Source: an uncultured Pseudomonas sp. (GTDB lineage: Bacteria > Pseudomonadota > Gammaproteobacteria > Pseudomonadales > Pseudomonadaceae). From it: a stretch of DNA of 64,000 bases. Made by a program: the position numbers and the translations under genes. Location of the stretch: positions 1 through 64,000 of the forward strand of contig NZ_CAMPHV010000028.1 in NCBI RefSeq assembly GCF_946886105.1, read 5' to 3'. The first letter of the stretch is position 1, and the number at the start of each line of letters is the position of its first letter. Shown here piece after piece: positions 20,662-31,928 of this stretch. Under the pieces are notes generated by a model that worked only from the letters and a program-made list of their open reading frames with translations, made no database searches and was not told the origin of the DNA.

Positions 20662-21482
20662 GCTTGCTCCTTCGGGCACTCGCAGCGGTGCAGCTCACCG
20701 CTGTCGATATTCAATAAGGTCATGGCGCCGCCCCATATGCAGCCGGTATCCAGGGCGAACAGGCCGGGTTCGTCGCATTTTCCTTCCAAGGCCGCCCAAT
20801 GACCGAAGATGATCTTCAAGTCCCGGGTTTTGCGCCGAGGGTGGCTGAACCAAGGGGCGTATCCCTTCGGCGCGCTGGCGGCGTCTTCTTTGTGCTTGAG
20901 TTCCAGGGTGCCGTCGGCTTTGCAGAAACGCATGCGGGTAAAGTAGTTGGTGATCACCCGCAGACGGGCGATGCCGTGCAGGTCCTTGTCCCACTTGGCG
21001 GGCTCGTTACCGTACATGCCATCGAGAAACAGCGGTAGACGGGCGTCGTCGCGCAGTACTTCCTCGACTTCGCTGGCGCGTTTCAAGGCTTTTGGCAGCG
21101 TCCATTGCGGCGGGATGCCGGCGTGCACCAGGGCGATTTTGCGCTCGCTGTCGTAGTGCAGCAGTTTCTGTCGGCGTAGCCAGTCGAGCAGGACGTCGCG
21201 GTCCGGGGCGTCGAGGATTTCCTGAAGGGTATCGGCCTTCTTCAGGCGCTCGATGTTGTACGCGGCCGCCAGCAAGTGCAGGTCATGATTGCCCAGCACG
21301 CAGGTCACGACATCGCGGATGCCATACAAGAAGCGCAGGGTGGCGAGCGATTGCGGGCCGCGGTTGACCAGGTCGCCGACCAGCCACAGGCGATCTTTGG
21401 CGGGGTCGAAGGCCACACGTTGCAGGAGGCACTGCAAGGGTTGCAGGCAACCCTGCACATCGCCGACGGCATAGGTGGCCAT
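20658..21482 (-). CDS. apaH: Bis(5'-nucleosyl)-tetraphosphatase, symmetrical ApaH
   Basis: ApaH hydrolyses Ap4A to two ADP and also removes Np4 caps from RNA. The 274-residue product has metallophosphatase motifs GDVQGC at 7-12, [12 protein letters not shown] and HAG. The first motif carries Gln where E. coli has the metal-ligand His (GDVHG), a variant I associate with this lineage. Its ATG shares one base with the apaG stop. Confidence 0.96.
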   Translation of the reverse strand: MATYAVGDVQGCLQPLQCLLQRVAFDPAKDRLWLVGDLVNRGPQSLATLRFLYGIRDVVTCVLGNHDLHLLAAAYNIERLKKADTLQEILDAPDRDVLLDWLRRQKLLHYDSERKIALVHAGIPPQWTLPKALKRASEVEEVLRDDARLPLFLDGMYGNEPAKWDKDLHGIARLRVITNYFTRMRFCKADGTLELKHKEDAASAPKGYAPWFSHPRRKTRDLKIIFGHWAALEGKCDEPGLFALDTGCIWGGAMTLLNIDSGELHRCECPKEQA

Positions 21483-21862
21483 CAGTGCAGCGATCCGGGT
21501 ACAGCCAGGCGGAAAGGCGCGATGCTGGCGTCGAAGCGTTTGCCGTCTTCGGCGAGCATCAGATAGCTGCCCTGCATGATGCCCACATGTGTGGCCATGA
21601 CAGTGCCGCTGCTGTAGGTGTGACTGGCGCCGACCGCGATATGCGGTTGTTCGCCGACCACCCCGGCGCCGCGTACTTCCTGCACGCGGCCATCGCCATC
21701 GGTGATGATCCAGTGGCGCGACAGCAATTGCGCGGGCAATTCGCCGTTATTGACGATGGTGACGGTATAGGCGAAGGCGAACCGATTCTGTTCCGGCAGC
21801 GATTGCTCGGGGAGATAGCGGGTCGCGACGCTGACGTCGATTTGGTAACGGTGGTCGGACAT
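21482..21862 (-). CDS. apaG: ApaG protein (Co2+/Mg2+ efflux protein family)
   Basis: The start at 21862 ([20 protein letters not shown]) gives 126 residues, the normal size. The fold is an Ig-like beta sandwich. The glycine-rich GAGVVGEQP loop, which resembles a nucleotide-binding signature, and [16 protein letters not shown] are conserved. The precise role is unclear; mutants affect Ap4A levels and divalent cation tolerance in enterobacteria. It is coupled to apaH. Confidence 0.94.
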   Translation of the reverse strand: MSDHRYQIDVSVATRYLPEQSLPEQNRFAFAYTVTIVNNGELPAQLLSRHWIITDGDGRVQEVRGAGVVGEQPHIAVGASHTYSSGTVMATHVGIMQGSYLMLAEDGKRFDASIAPFRLAVPGSLH

Positions 21863-22050
21863 ACACAAAAACCTGTTCAAATCTGCTGCACGGGGTGAGC
21901 GTGCGTCGAACGCTTACTCGGGAGCTGCGCTTGGATGCGGCGGTGGAGGGGAGTTTACGGATAATGCGCGTTGACTCTCTGCACCCTCGCACGCTTTTGC
22001 CTATCGGATATATCCGACCCGGACGCAGCCTTTAGTGGGTGTAACTGCAA
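21863..22050. other. Intergenic gap between rsmA and apaG
   Basis: The gap is 188 bp with no gene. It contains a 14-bp perfect palindrome TCGGATATATCCGA at 22004-22017. The position would suit an operator or promoter-proximal site for apaG, but I cannot assign it. Confidence 0.3.
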
Positions 22051-22872
22051 TCAGTTTAGCTGCTGTCCGCCCGCGCCGGACAATTCGGCCAACTGGTCGG
22101 CCAGGCGCACGAAGGCGGCCAGGTCGAGTTGTTCGGGGCGCAAGCCGCCGTCTACGCCAGCAGATTCGATCGCCTCGGCGGGCAGTAGTTTCTTCAGGGT
22201 ATTACGCAAGGTTTTACGGCGCTGATTGAAGGCTTCGCGCACCACTCGTTCGAGCAGGCGATGATCCTTTGCCGGGTGCGGCAATGCCTCATGGGGCACC
22301 AGGCGCACGATCGCCGAATCGACCTTGGGCGGCGGGTTAAAGGCACCGGGGCCGACATTGAACAGATGCTCCACCCGGCAGTGGTATTGCACCATGATCG
22401 ACAGCCGCCCCCAATCGCCGCCGCCCGGCGTGGCGGCCAAGCGCTCGACCACTTCCTTCTGCAGCATGAAGTGCATGTCGCGGATCAGCGCGGCGTTATC
22501 CAGCAGGTGGAAGATCAGAGGGGTGGATATGTTGTAGGGCAGGTTGCCGACCACGCGCAGGCTATGGGGGGCGGGGTCGAGGCTGGCGAAGTCGAATTTC
22601 AAGGCATCGCCCTGGTGCAGCTGAAAGCGCGGCTCGGCGGCGAACTGGCCATTGAGGATCGGGATCAGGTCGCGGTCCAGTTCGATCACGTCGAGTCGCG
22701 CGCCGCTGTTCAGCAGACCCTCGGTCAGGGCGCCCTGGCCGGGTCCGATCTCCAGTATGCGCTCGCCCTCGCGGGCATGGATGGCACGCAGGATGCGGTG
22801 AATCACGCCGGCGTCGTGCAGAAAGTTCTGGCCGAAGCGTTTACGCGCGCGATGTTGGGGGTGGTCGGACAT
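22051..22872 (-). CDS. rsmA: 16S rRNA dimethyladenosine transferase RsmA (KsgA)
   Basis: RsmA dimethylates two adjacent adenosines near the 3' end of 16S rRNA (A1518/A1519) during 30S maturation. The start at 22872 ([20 protein letters not shown]) gives 273 residues. The SAM-binding [14 protein letters not shown] and the catalytic NLPYNIS motif are intact. The gene follows pdxA by 114 bp on the same strand. Confidence 0.96.
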   Translation of the reverse strand: MSDHPQHRARKRFGQNFLHDAGVIHRILRAIHAREGERILEIGPGQGALTEGLLNSGARLDVIELDRDLIPILNGQFAAEPRFQLHQGDALKFDFASLDPAPHSLRVVGNLPYNISTPLIFHLLDNAALIRDMHFMLQKEVVERLAATPGGGDWGRLSIMVQYHCRVEHLFNVGPGAFNPPPKVDSAIVRLVPHEALPHPAKDHRLLERVVREAFNQRRKTLRNTLKKLLPAEAIESAGVDGGLRPEQLDLAAFVRLADQLAELSGAGGQQLN

Positions 22873-22986
22873 GGGGGCAACTCCAAGCCTTGAGCTGCAT
22901 GCATCAAGCAAGCACCCAAAGCGGCAAGGCAAAGGCGCGCAGCTTACCAGTTGCGGGCGCAGAGGGCATCCCGCTTGGCTTGTGGC

Positions 22987-23979
22987 TCAGCGCCGGCTGT
23001 CCGCCATCTGGTATGCCGTTTCCAGGGCGACTTGCAGGCTGCCGCTGTCGATATTGCCGCTACCGGCCAGGTCCAGGGCTGTGCCGTGATCGACCGACGT
23101 GCGAATGATCGGCAGGCCGAGGGTGACGTTTACCGCCGCGCCGAAGCCCTTGAACTTGAGTACCGGCAAGCCTTGGTCGTGGTACATCGCCAGTACCGCA
23201 TCGCAGTTGTCGAGGTGCTTCGGGGTGAACAGGGTATCGGCCGGCAGCGGGCCGATCAACGTCATGCCTTCGGCGCGCAATTGTTCGAGCGCCGGCTCGA
23301 TGATTTCAATTTCTTCGCGGCCGAGGTGGCCGCCTTCGCCGGCGTGCGGATTCAGGCCGCAGACCAGAATGCGGGGGCGGGCGATGCCGAATTTGCTGCG
23401 CAGGTCGTGATCGAGAATGCGTGCCACACGCTTCACGCGTTCGCCGGTGATGGCCGCCGCGACATCCTTGAGCGGCAGGTGCGTGGTCACCAGCGCCACG
23501 CGTAAGCCGCGGGTGGCGAGCATCATCACCACTTGCTCGGTGTGCGTCAGTTCGGCGAGAAATTCGGTGTGCCCGGAAAACGCGATGCCCGCCTCGTTGA
23601 TCACTCCTTTATGCACCGGCGCGGTGATCATGCCGGCAAAGTCGCCGTCGATGCAGCCTTGCGCGGCGCGGGTCAGGGTGTTCAACACGTAGGCGGCATT
23701 ACCTTTGTCCAGCTGCCCGGGCGTAACCACCGTTGCCAGGGGGGTGTCCCAGACATACAGGCTGCCTGCTTGCGCGGGCTGTTGCGGCCAAGCACCGGGA
23801 GCGACGCTGATCAGTTGGATATTCAGACCGAGTTGTCGGGCGCGCTCCTCGAGCAACGTGCGTGCGGCGACGGCGACTATCGGGTGGGGCTGGCTGTCGC
23901 GCGCCATCAGCAGGCACAGATCCGGGCCGATGCCGGCAGGCTCTCCGGGAGTCAGGGCAAAAATACGGGGCTCGATCAT
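22987..23979 (-). CDS. pdxA: 4-hydroxythreonine-4-phosphate dehydrogenase PdxA
   Basis: PdxA oxidises 4-phosphohydroxy-L-threonine in pyridoxal phosphate synthesis. The start at 23979 ([20 protein letters not shown]) gives 330 residues. The metal and substrate motifs [47 protein letters not shown] and [11 protein letters not shown] are all present. The ribosome-binding site is weak. A terminator separates it from surA, so pdxA depends on readthrough or on a promoter inside 23980-24086. Confidence 0.96.
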   Translation of the reverse strand: MIEPRIFALTPGEPAGIGPDLCLLMARDSQPHPIVAVAARTLLEERARQLGLNIQLISVAPGAWPQQPAQAGSLYVWDTPLATVVTPGQLDKGNAAYVLNTLTRAAQGCIDGDFAGMITAPVHKGVINEAGIAFSGHTEFLAELTHTEQVVMMLATRGLRVALVTTHLPLKDVAAAITGERVKRVARILDHDLRSKFGIARPRILVCGLNPHAGEGGHLGREEIEIIEPALEQLRAEGMTLIGPLPADTLFTPKHLDNCDAVLAMYHDQGLPVLKFKGFGAAVNVTLGLPIIRTSVDHGTALDLAGSGNIDSGSLQVALETAYQMADSRR

Positions 23980-24017
23980 CGGTGGGGTCTCGGTCGGTGG
24001 TGTTGCGAGCCATCTTA

Positions 24018-24040
24018 GCAGGTAGTGTTTCAACGGCCTG
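24018..24040. repeat. Stray end of a MITE-like inverted repeat
   Basis: These 23 bp match the right end of the 36.3-kb foldback element with two differences (GCAGGTAGT and then TTTCAACGGCCTG). No second end is seen nearby, so this looks like a decayed or solo terminus in the pdxA upstream region. Confidence 0.5.
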
Positions 24041-24086
24041 TTAGTGGCCTTGCCCGGCTGGGAGAAGGTTGAGGGTTCTGCAGGCG

Positions 24087-24125
24087 AAAAAAAGCCCGAC
24101 TCCGCACATGGCATGGAGTCGGGCT
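24087..24125 (-). terminator. Rho-independent terminator after surA
   Basis: On the minus strand, AGCCCGACTCC pairs with GGAGTCGGGCT across an 11-nt loop, followed by an unbroken T-tract. It lies 23 bp beyond the surA stop. Confidence 0.88.
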
Positions 24126-24147
24126 CGTCAGACTGAAGTCGGCCTCG

Positions 24148-25440
24148 TCAGAGCTTGGTCTCGACGTAGGCTTCGTCGCGGATCTGCCGCAACCAGGTCT
24201 GCAGCTCTTCTTCGTACTTGCGGTTGCGCAATGCATTCATCGCTTGCTGCTCGCGGAGTTGCTCGCTGCTGTCGGTGGCGCGGCGGCCCATGACCTGCAA
24301 TACATGCCAGCCGTACGGGCTCTTGAATGGCTTGGACACTTCGCCGCTGGCGGTATCGTTCATGACTGCGCGGAACTCGGGCACCAGCGCGTTCGGGTCG
24401 ATCCAGTTCAACGCGCCGCCGTTCAGGGCCGAGCCCGGATCTTCGGAGAAGTTCTTCGCCAACTCGCTGAAGTCTTCGCCGGCCAGAATGCGCTCATACA
24501 GGCGCTCGATCAGGCGTTTGGTTTCGGCTTCGCTACGGATCTCGCTCGGCTTGATCAGGATATGCCGCACGCTGACTTCGTCACGCACCAGCTTGTCGCC
24601 GCCGCGCTTCTCCAGCAGTTTGAGCATGATAAAACCGCCCGGCGTGCGTAGCGGCTCGGTGACTTCGCCGACTGCCAGGGCGCCAACCATCGCATCGAAC
24701 GGCGGCGGTAGCTGCGCGGCTTTACGCCAGCCCATTTCGCCGCCTTCCAGAGCGGTTTCGCTGGCCGAGTTGGCAATCGCCAGCTGGGCGAAATCCGCCC
24801 CTTCGCGCGTCTGCTGATAAATTGCCTGGGCTTTCTGCTCGGCGGCCTGGATTGCCTTGGACGAGGCACCCTCGGTCACCGGGATAAGGATATTGGCCAG
24901 GCGGAACTCTTCCGATAGCTGCATCTTGCCCAGGTCGGAGGCCAGGAAGTTCTGCACTTCCTGGTCGGTGACCTGAATGCGTTCGGCGACGCGGCGCTGG
25001 CGCACCCGATTGATGACCATTTCACGGCGCACCTGGTCGCGGGCTTCCTCGTAGGACAGGCCATCCTGCGCCAACGCGGCGCGGAACTGTTCGAGGCTCA
25101 TGCCGTTGCGCTGGGCAATGGTGGTCAGTGCCTGGTTGAGTTCCTCGTCGGTGATGCGGATACCGGAACGTTCGCCGATCTGCAGCTGAATGTTCTCGAT
25201 GATCAGGCGCTCCAGCACCTGCTGGCTGAGCACTTCCTCGGGCGGCAGGCTGGCACCGCGCTTGGCGATGGTTTGCTGTACTTCGCGCAGACGCGTGTCG
25301 AGTTGGCTCTGCATGATCACGTCGTTATCGACGATCGCCACCACGCGGTTGAGTGGACGTACTTCGGCGTGCGCCGCGGTACCCAGAAACAGTGCGCCCA
25401 GCAGTAGCGGGCGCACGCAATCAGAAAGCTTGATCTTCAC
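24148..25440 (-). CDS. surA: Periplasmic chaperone and peptidyl-prolyl isomerase SurA
   Basis: SurA escorts outer-membrane proteins through the periplasm. The start is one of two nearby GTG codons. I take 25440 ([20 protein letters not shown]), giving 430 residues, while GTG 25446 has the better-spaced AAGG. A signal peptide ends at TAAHA-E. The chaperone N-domain is followed by two parvulin domains (RLANILIPV... near 175 and [10 protein letters not shown] near 285). The gene overlaps the end of lptD by 20 bp. LptD is itself a major SurA client. Confidence 0.94.
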   Translation of the reverse strand: MKIKLSDCVRPLLLGALFLGTAAHAEVRPLNRVVAIVDNDVIMQSQLDTRLREVQQTIAKRGASLPPEEVLSQQVLERLIIENIQLQIGERSGIRITDEELNQALTTIAQRNGMSLEQFRAALAQDGLSYEEARDQVRREMVINRVRQRRVAERIQVTDQEVQNFLASDLGKMQLSEEFRLANILIPVTEGASSKAIQAAEQKAQAIYQQTREGADFAQLAIANSASETALEGGEMGWRKAAQLPPPFDAMVGALAVGEVTEPLRTPGGFIMLKLLEKRGGDKLVRDEVSVRHILIKPSEIRSEAETKRLIERLYERILAGEDFSELAKNFSEDPGSALNGGALNWIDPNALVPEFRAVMNDTASGEVSKPFKSPYGWHVLQVMGRRATDSSEQLREQQAMNALRNRKYEEELQTWLRQIRDEAYVETKL

Positions 25441-28186
25441 GTTCACGATAACCTTGAATGCCTTCGTCGAGGAAAGTCTCGACCTTAGTACCAATTACGC
25501 CGCCCAGACCTTTGAACACGATCTGCAGGAAGATGCCGCGATCCGGCTCGTCGTTGAGCGACGGATTCAGGCTGACTTCTTCGTAGTCGATCCAGTAGCG
25601 GTTGATCAGGCGCAGTTTCCAACAGCAGTTGTCGTACTCGAAGCCGCCGAAGGCTTCCAGGGTGCGGTTACGGCTGTAGTCGTACTGCCAGCGGGAAATC
25701 ACGCTCCATTGCGGGACGATCGGCCAGATGATCGAGAAATCGTGCTGGCTGATCTTGTAGTAGTCCTCGATGAAGTTCGGGCTGCCGGGTACGCCGTAAT
25801 CGCCACCGCCAACCACCCAGTTACCGCTGTCGCGGTCATAGCGCACGGTATCGTTGCGGTAGCGGTAACCGGCATTGATCACCTTGTTCGGGTTGTCTTC
25901 CGGCTGGTAGTGGAACATCGCGCTACCGGAGCGGGTTTTGTGGGTGTCCGGATCCCAGTTGAAATCGGAGGTCAGGCGCCAGTCGCGGTTGAAGCGATAG
26001 ACATATTCGAGTGCATAGGGCGACTGCGAGGCCTGCGCATCGTCGCGGGTGCGGTAGTCGATACCGGGCATCTGCACTTCGCGGTCTTCGAAATAGAACG
26101 CTTGGCCGATGCTGAAGCGCTGACGCTCGAAACCGTTCGGCTCGATCCAGCGATTGGTCAGGCCGATCGACAGTTTATTCTCGTCGCCGATGCGGTCTTT
26201 ACCGGAGAAGCGATTTTCACGCCACAGCGAGGCGAAGCTGAAGGTGCTTTCGCCGCTGTCGAATACCGGGATGTCGGTCTGGTCTTCCTCGGGAACATAG
26301 AGGTAGAACAGGCGCGGCTCCAGGGTCTGCCGGTAATTCTTGCCGAACCACTGGGTGTCGCGGTCGAAATACAGGCCGCTATCCAGGCTGAACATCGCCA
26401 CGCTGCGGGTCTGGCTGCTCTTGTACGACTGCTCGGCCAGCAAGGTGCTCTTGCCTTGCGAGTCCAGGCTCAGGTCGTAGTTGGTGTGCAGGTATTTGAC
26501 CTTCGGCGTGAGGAAGCCCCAGCTCCAGTTCAACGGCAGGCTGACGGCCGGCTCGACGTGCAGGCGCTCGCCATTGGCGCGGGCCAAGCCTTGAATCACG
26601 GTGTCATACCAGGGTTGTTCGACCACGCCGTCTTCATTGATGAAGTTGCCCGAGCGCAGATCGCGGTCGAAGCGCACGTATTCGGCGCCATAGGTGAAGT
26701 TCAAACCGCCGGGCTGGTACGGCAACTTGCCGTTGAGGGTCAGTTGCGGCAGGCGGTTATACGGGGTGACGTCGGTGATGTTGGCCAGTTCGTAAGCGTG
26801 CAGGTTGAGCTGCGCGGTGTAGGTATCGCCGCGGTAGGTCAGGGTGCCGCGCTGGTCCACATAACTGGTGGAGTTAACCCCCAGGTCGCTGTCCAGGTCC
26901 TGGAAGTAGTAGGGGTCGCTGATGTCGGTGTAGTCGACTTCCGCGAGCAGGCGCGAGTCCAGGCCGGTCTTGTGCTGCCAGCTGTACATCCAGCGCTGGT
27001 CTTCGTACTCGGACTGCAGTTTGCGATCGTCGTTGCTGTCGTCGAGGAAGGCCGCGCCGAATTGACCTTCGCTGCTCTTGGTGAGGTAGCGGAACTCGCC
27101 TTCCATCAACAAGCCGCGGTCGCTCATATAGGTCGGATAGAGCGTGGCGTCGTAGTTCGGCGCCAGGTTGAAATAGTACGGCGTTTGCAGAGTCAGGCCG
27201 TTGTCGCTCGAGCTGCTGAGGCTCGGCGGCAGGAAGCCGGACTGACGGCGATCGTCGATCGGGAAGTAAATGTACGGCGTATAGAACACCGGAATGTTCT
27301 TCACCCGGAGGGTCACGTTGGTCGCGGTGCCGAAACCGGTCGCCGGGTTGAGCGTGATGTTGTTGCCCTTCAGGTGCCAGGCGTTGCTGCCCGGTTCGCA
27401 GCTGGTGTAGGTGCCGTCTTTCAGGCGGATGATCGCGCTCTCTTCGCGTTTGGCGTACAGAGCGTTGCCGCGGACGTGGCTTTTATGCAGCACGTACTCG
27501 GCGTTCTCGACTTTGGCTTCGCCGTTGTCCAACTGCAGTTCAGCACGGTCGCCGACGACCAGCATGCCCTGATCGCGCAGGCGCACATTACCGACCAGCT
27601 CACCGCGGTTTTCCGCCTGATGCAGGTTGGCTTCATCGGCTTCGACCTGCATCCCCGCTTGGCGCAGGACGACATCGCCGGCCAGGGTCGCGACCTGTTG
27701 CTCCTGCTCGTAGCGCGAGGCTTTGGCCGAAACGAACATCGGCGATTCGTCCATCGGCGTCTGATCGTTCATGCCCGGACGAAGCGGCTCGACATAGTTG
27801 CCGGCGCAATAAGGCCCGGTCTCCGCCAGTTGGGCGGCGCTCAACTGCTCGCGCGGAACCCAATCCAGGTGGCTGTAGTCAGCACTGCGCGAGGTCAGAC
27901 CTTTGCCGCGGCTCTCGGTGACCAGTACCGGACCTGGGGCTTTGGCTTCGCGCGCGCCGCCGTCATCCGCGGCAACGCTTTGCGCCGCTTCACGCGTCGC
28001 AGGGCGTGCCGGCAAGGCGGCATTGCTGACTTTCGGGGCGCATGCCCAGCCGCCAGATGGCGATACCTGGCAGTCGTACTGCTCGGCGGCGAAAACCAAT
28101 TGACTGGCCAGAGGCTGCATAGCCAACAGGCTACCGGTTACCAGAAGTGGGAATTTTTTACGGAATGCGGGATATTTTACTGCCAT
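25421..28186 (-). CDS. lptD: LPS-assembly outer-membrane protein LptD
   Basis: LptD forms the outer-membrane translocon that places lipopolysaccharide in the outer leaflet with LptE. The start at 28186 ([18 protein letters not shown]) gives 921 residues with a signal peptide ending near residue 33. An N-terminal OstA/LptA-like jellyroll is at about 130-270, followed by a large beta-barrel. The disulfide cysteines are visible: a pair near the N-terminus ([15 protein letters not shown]) and an adjacent C-C pair near the C-terminus ([10 protein letters not shown]). The extended N-terminus before the OstA domain is a Pseudomonas trait. Confidence 0.96.
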   Translation of the reverse strand: MAVKYPAFRKKFPLLVTGSLLAMQPLASQLVFAAEQYDCQVSPSGGWACAPKVSNAALPARPATREAAQSVAADDGGAREAKAPGPVLVTESRGKGLTSRSADYSHLDWVPREQLSAAQLAETGPYCAGNYVEPLRPGMNDQTPMDESPMFVSAKASRYEQEQQVATLAGDVVLRQAGMQVEADEANLHQAENRGELVGNVRLRDQGMLVVGDRAELQLDNGEAKVENAEYVLHKSHVRGNALYAKREESAIIRLKDGTYTSCEPGSNAWHLKGNNITLNPATGFGTATNVTLRVKNIPVFYTPYIYFPIDDRRQSGFLPPSLSSSSDNGLTLQTPYYFNLAPNYDATLYPTYMSDRGLLMEGEFRYLTKSSEGQFGAAFLDDSNDDRKLQSEYEDQRWMYSWQHKTGLDSRLLAEVDYTDISDPYYFQDLDSDLGVNSTSYVDQRGTLTYRGDTYTAQLNLHAYELANITDVTPYNRLPQLTLNGKLPYQPGGLNFTYGAEYVRFDRDLRSGNFINEDGVVEQPWYDTVIQGLARANGERLHVEPAVSLPLNWSWGFLTPKVKYLHTNYDLSLDSQGKSTLLAEQSYKSSQTRSVAMFSLDSGLYFDRDTQWFGKNYRQTLEPRLFYLYVPEEDQTDIPVFDSGESTFSFASLWRENRFSGKDRIGDENKLSIGLTNRWIEPNGFERQRFSIGQAFYFEDREVQMPGIDYRTRDDAQASQSPYALEYVYRFNRDWRLTSDFNWDPDTHKTRSGSAMFHYQPEDNPNKVINAGYRYRNDTVRYDRDSGNWVVGGGDYGVPGSPNFIEDYYKISQHDFSIIWPIVPQWSVISRWQYDYSRNRTLEAFGGFEYDNCCWKLRLINRYWIDYEEVSLNPSLNDEPDRGIFLQIVFKGLGGVIGTKVETFLDEGIQGYREREDQAF

Positions 28187-28311
28187 CTTATTTTTCCGGG
28201 CTTCCTGCGCGCTATAGGCCCAGGGGCCGCACGCCTCTCGATGGGCTGAAAAAGATGCTGGATAATAAAGCATGACCCGCGCAACGGCTAGCGCCGTCGG
28301 AGACCCTTGTA
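28187..28311. promoter_or_regulatory. Divergent promoter region lptD / amgK
   Basis: The gap between divergent genes carries GATAATAAAG at 28261-28270, which offers a -10 (GATAAT) rightward and TATTAT leftward. No strong -35 is seen for either direction, so the exact promoters are uncertain. Confidence 0.4.
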
Positions 28312-29993
<1,682 letters not shown>

Positions 29994-29994
29994 G

Positions 29995-30753
29995 ATGCTC
30001 TGGCCGTCGACCCTGCTCGGTGCCTTCGCTGGTATGACCGTGGCCAGCATTCCCGGCGCGCTGCTCGGTGCGCTCTTGGGACAGGTGCTCGACCGTCGCT
30101 TGCAACTGCGCAGTTGGGCCGAGCTGCGCGAGCGTATCGGCCTCAAACCGGCGCCCGGCGACGAGGAGTTGCTGTTCGTGCTGCTCGGCCGCTTGGCCAA
30201 GTGCGACGGGCGGGTGCTGCAAGCGCATATTCAGCAGGCACGGGCGGAGATGCAGCGCCTGGGCCTGGACGAGGCGGCGCAACAGCGCGCGATTGCCGCC
30301 TTTGCCCGCGGCAAGACCGGGCGCGACAGCTTGCGTATGCCGCTGCGTCGGCAGCGGGCGCGTGCGGAAGTTCTGCTGCGTGCCTGTTGGCGCATGGCTT
30401 GGGTCGATGGGCGGGTGAGTCAGACCGAGCGCGAGCTGATCCTGCTGTGGGGCAAATGGCTGGCGGTGTCGCCCGTCGCCCAGGACGCCCTGAGCGCCGC
30501 CTATGCGCCCAAACAGGCCGCGCCGGTGGCCCGCGGTGGGAGTTATCAGGAAGCCCTGCGCTTACTCGGTGTGGCGGCCGACAGCGAACCGGCGCAGATC
30601 AAGCGCGCCTATCGGCGGCTATTGAGCCGTCATCATCCGGACAAGCTGGCCGGTAGCGGTGCCAGCCCCGAGCAGGTGCGCGAGGCCACCGACGCGACCC
30701 GCGAACTGCATCATGCCTACGGTCTGATTCGCCAGCGCCACGGTTTCCGCTAG
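29995..30753 (+). CDS. TerB/DnaJ-domain co-chaperone, DjlA-like
   Basis: The 252-residue protein has an N-terminal membrane helix (about 3-25, Gly/Ala-rich), a helical TerB-like middle domain (about 55-175), and a C-terminal J domain with the HPD tripeptide in SRHHPDKL. The architecture is that of DjlA, a membrane-anchored partner of DnaK, though somewhat shorter. It starts one base after murU, so it is presumably co-transcribed with cell-wall recycling genes. Confidence 0.88.
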   Translation: MLWPSTLLGAFAGMTVASIPGALLGALLGQVLDRRLQLRSWAELRERIGLKPAPGDEELLFVLLGRLAKCDGRVLQAHIQQARAEMQRLGLDEAAQQRAIAAFARGKTGRDSLRMPLRRQRARAEVLLRACWRMAWVDGRVSQTERELILLWGKWLAVSPVAQDALSAAYAPKQAAPVARGGSYQEALRLLGVAADSEPAQIKRAYRRLLSRHHPDKLAGSGASPEQVREATDATRELHHAYGLIRQRHGFR

Positions 30754-30757
30754 TGGT

Positions 30758-31813
30758 TTACGGCTTCGCCAGCTGCAACTGCGTGCTGAGCCAGCCGCGA
30801 ACGCGTCGATACAGTTGTTCCTGCTCGGCATTGGTGTTGCCCGGTAGCGCCTTCATCGCGACCTGGGTATAGGCAGGGTGCTGCTGGCGTTTGCTCGCCT
30901 GCAGGCGTTTGACCGCCGCCTGGCGATCGCTCTGCCGATCCTTGTAGTAGAAGTCCCCGGTGGCCAGCTTGAGGCCGGGCAGCAGTTCGTCGAGGGCGGG
31001 GCCGTAATCCGCAGGCAGCTCGCCGGCGATCACCACTAAATGCCGTACGTTGGCGGGCTGACGCTCCTTCAGGTAGTGCGCCGCCCAATAAGCGCCGCTG
31101 CCGTGTCCGAGCACGACGATGGTTTGCGCCTGCTGTTGCTGGGCGAATGCCACCGCGGCCTCGACCCGCGCGACTACCCGCGCCGCATGGTTCTTGCGCA
31201 GCGTTTCGGGATCGCTGGGCGGCTCGGCGATGACCGGGGGCGGCTCCTCGCTCGGTGTCACTTCTTCATCCGGCTCGCTGGCGGCTTGATCGTCCGCCGG
31301 GCTGGCCGCGGCGGGCTGATCGCTGCTGCTGGTGTCGTCAGCGCCGTCGGCGGCCGGTGCTTCGTCTGTGGCAGCGGGCGGTTCGTCGACCGCTACGGTC
31401 GATCGGGCCGGCACGAACGGTTGGTTGGGGTCGGGGAGGGTCAGGCTCAGGCTATGCCAGCCGGCGTCGGGCAGTTTGTGACGCAGCGGCGAAATGGCTT
31501 TCGGCCAATCGGCGCTTTCGCCGTCGCCTGGGATGATGATCACCGCGCCGCTGGGGCTGCCGGTATTGGCCGGCAACCAGAGGGCGAGGAAGGATTCGTC
31601 GGTGGCCTGTAGCTGTTGCTGTTCCTGGTTCGGCAGGGACTCGGCCAGGGCCGTCGCTGCCGCCGCGCTGCGCTCGGCCGGTGCGGCGCGAACCTCGGGG
31701 GGCGCGGGATCGGCGTCCGTCTCGGCGGTTTCGGCGGTTTCCTCCGCCAGCGATGGGCCGCAGGCCAACAGCAGGCATAGGGCGATCATCAGAGAGCGCA
31801 GATCGCAGAGCAT
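30758..31813 (-). CDS. DUF3530 family exported protein, alpha/beta hydrolase-like
   Basis: The 351-residue product has a signal peptide (LMIALCLLLACGPSLAEE) and then an Ala/Pro/Glu/Asp-rich disordered tract around 125-200. The flanking parts read as an alpha/beta-hydrolase fold: GAVIIIPGDGESADWPKAI, and QTIVVLGHGSGAYWAAHYL with a GHGSG in nucleophile-elbow position. It belongs to DUF3530, a Pseudomonas-type family with no known substrate. It converges with the J-domain gene only 4 bp away. Confidence 0.8.
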   Translation of the reverse strand: MLCDLRSLMIALCLLLACGPSLAEETAETAETDADPAPPEVRAAPAERSAAAATALAESLPNQEQQQLQATDESFLALWLPANTGSPSGAVIIIPGDGESADWPKAISPLRHKLPDAGWHSLSLTLPDPNQPFVPARSTVAVDEPPAATDEAPAADGADDTSSSDQPAAASPADDQAASEPDEEVTPSEEPPPVIAEPPSDPETLRKNHAARVVARVEAAVAFAQQQQAQTIVVLGHGSGAYWAAHYLKERQPANVRHLVVIAGELPADYGPALDELLPGLKLATGDFYYKDRQSDRQAAVKRLQASKRQQHPAYTQVAMKALPGNTNAEQEQLYRRVRGWLSTQLQLAKP

Positions 31814-31928
31814 GGGGGATTTCCGGAGGGCGGTGGAGTTATGAGCTTAATCCGTGGTGGCGTTTTTGTCAGGCTACCCCTTAGCGAGACGGGGCGGGAC
31901 TGGAGTAAGGTAAGCGTAGCCCTTCCCC

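Noticed and set aside
25190..28249. 1019-residue open frame antisense to lptD
   Set aside because: Shadow of lptD/surA codon bias. The translation is Val/Ala/Gln-rich without recognisable domains.
29995..30753. Full-length DjlA
   Set aside because: The layout is similar but the protein is short and the middle domain is only TerB-like, so I call it DjlA-like without a symbol.
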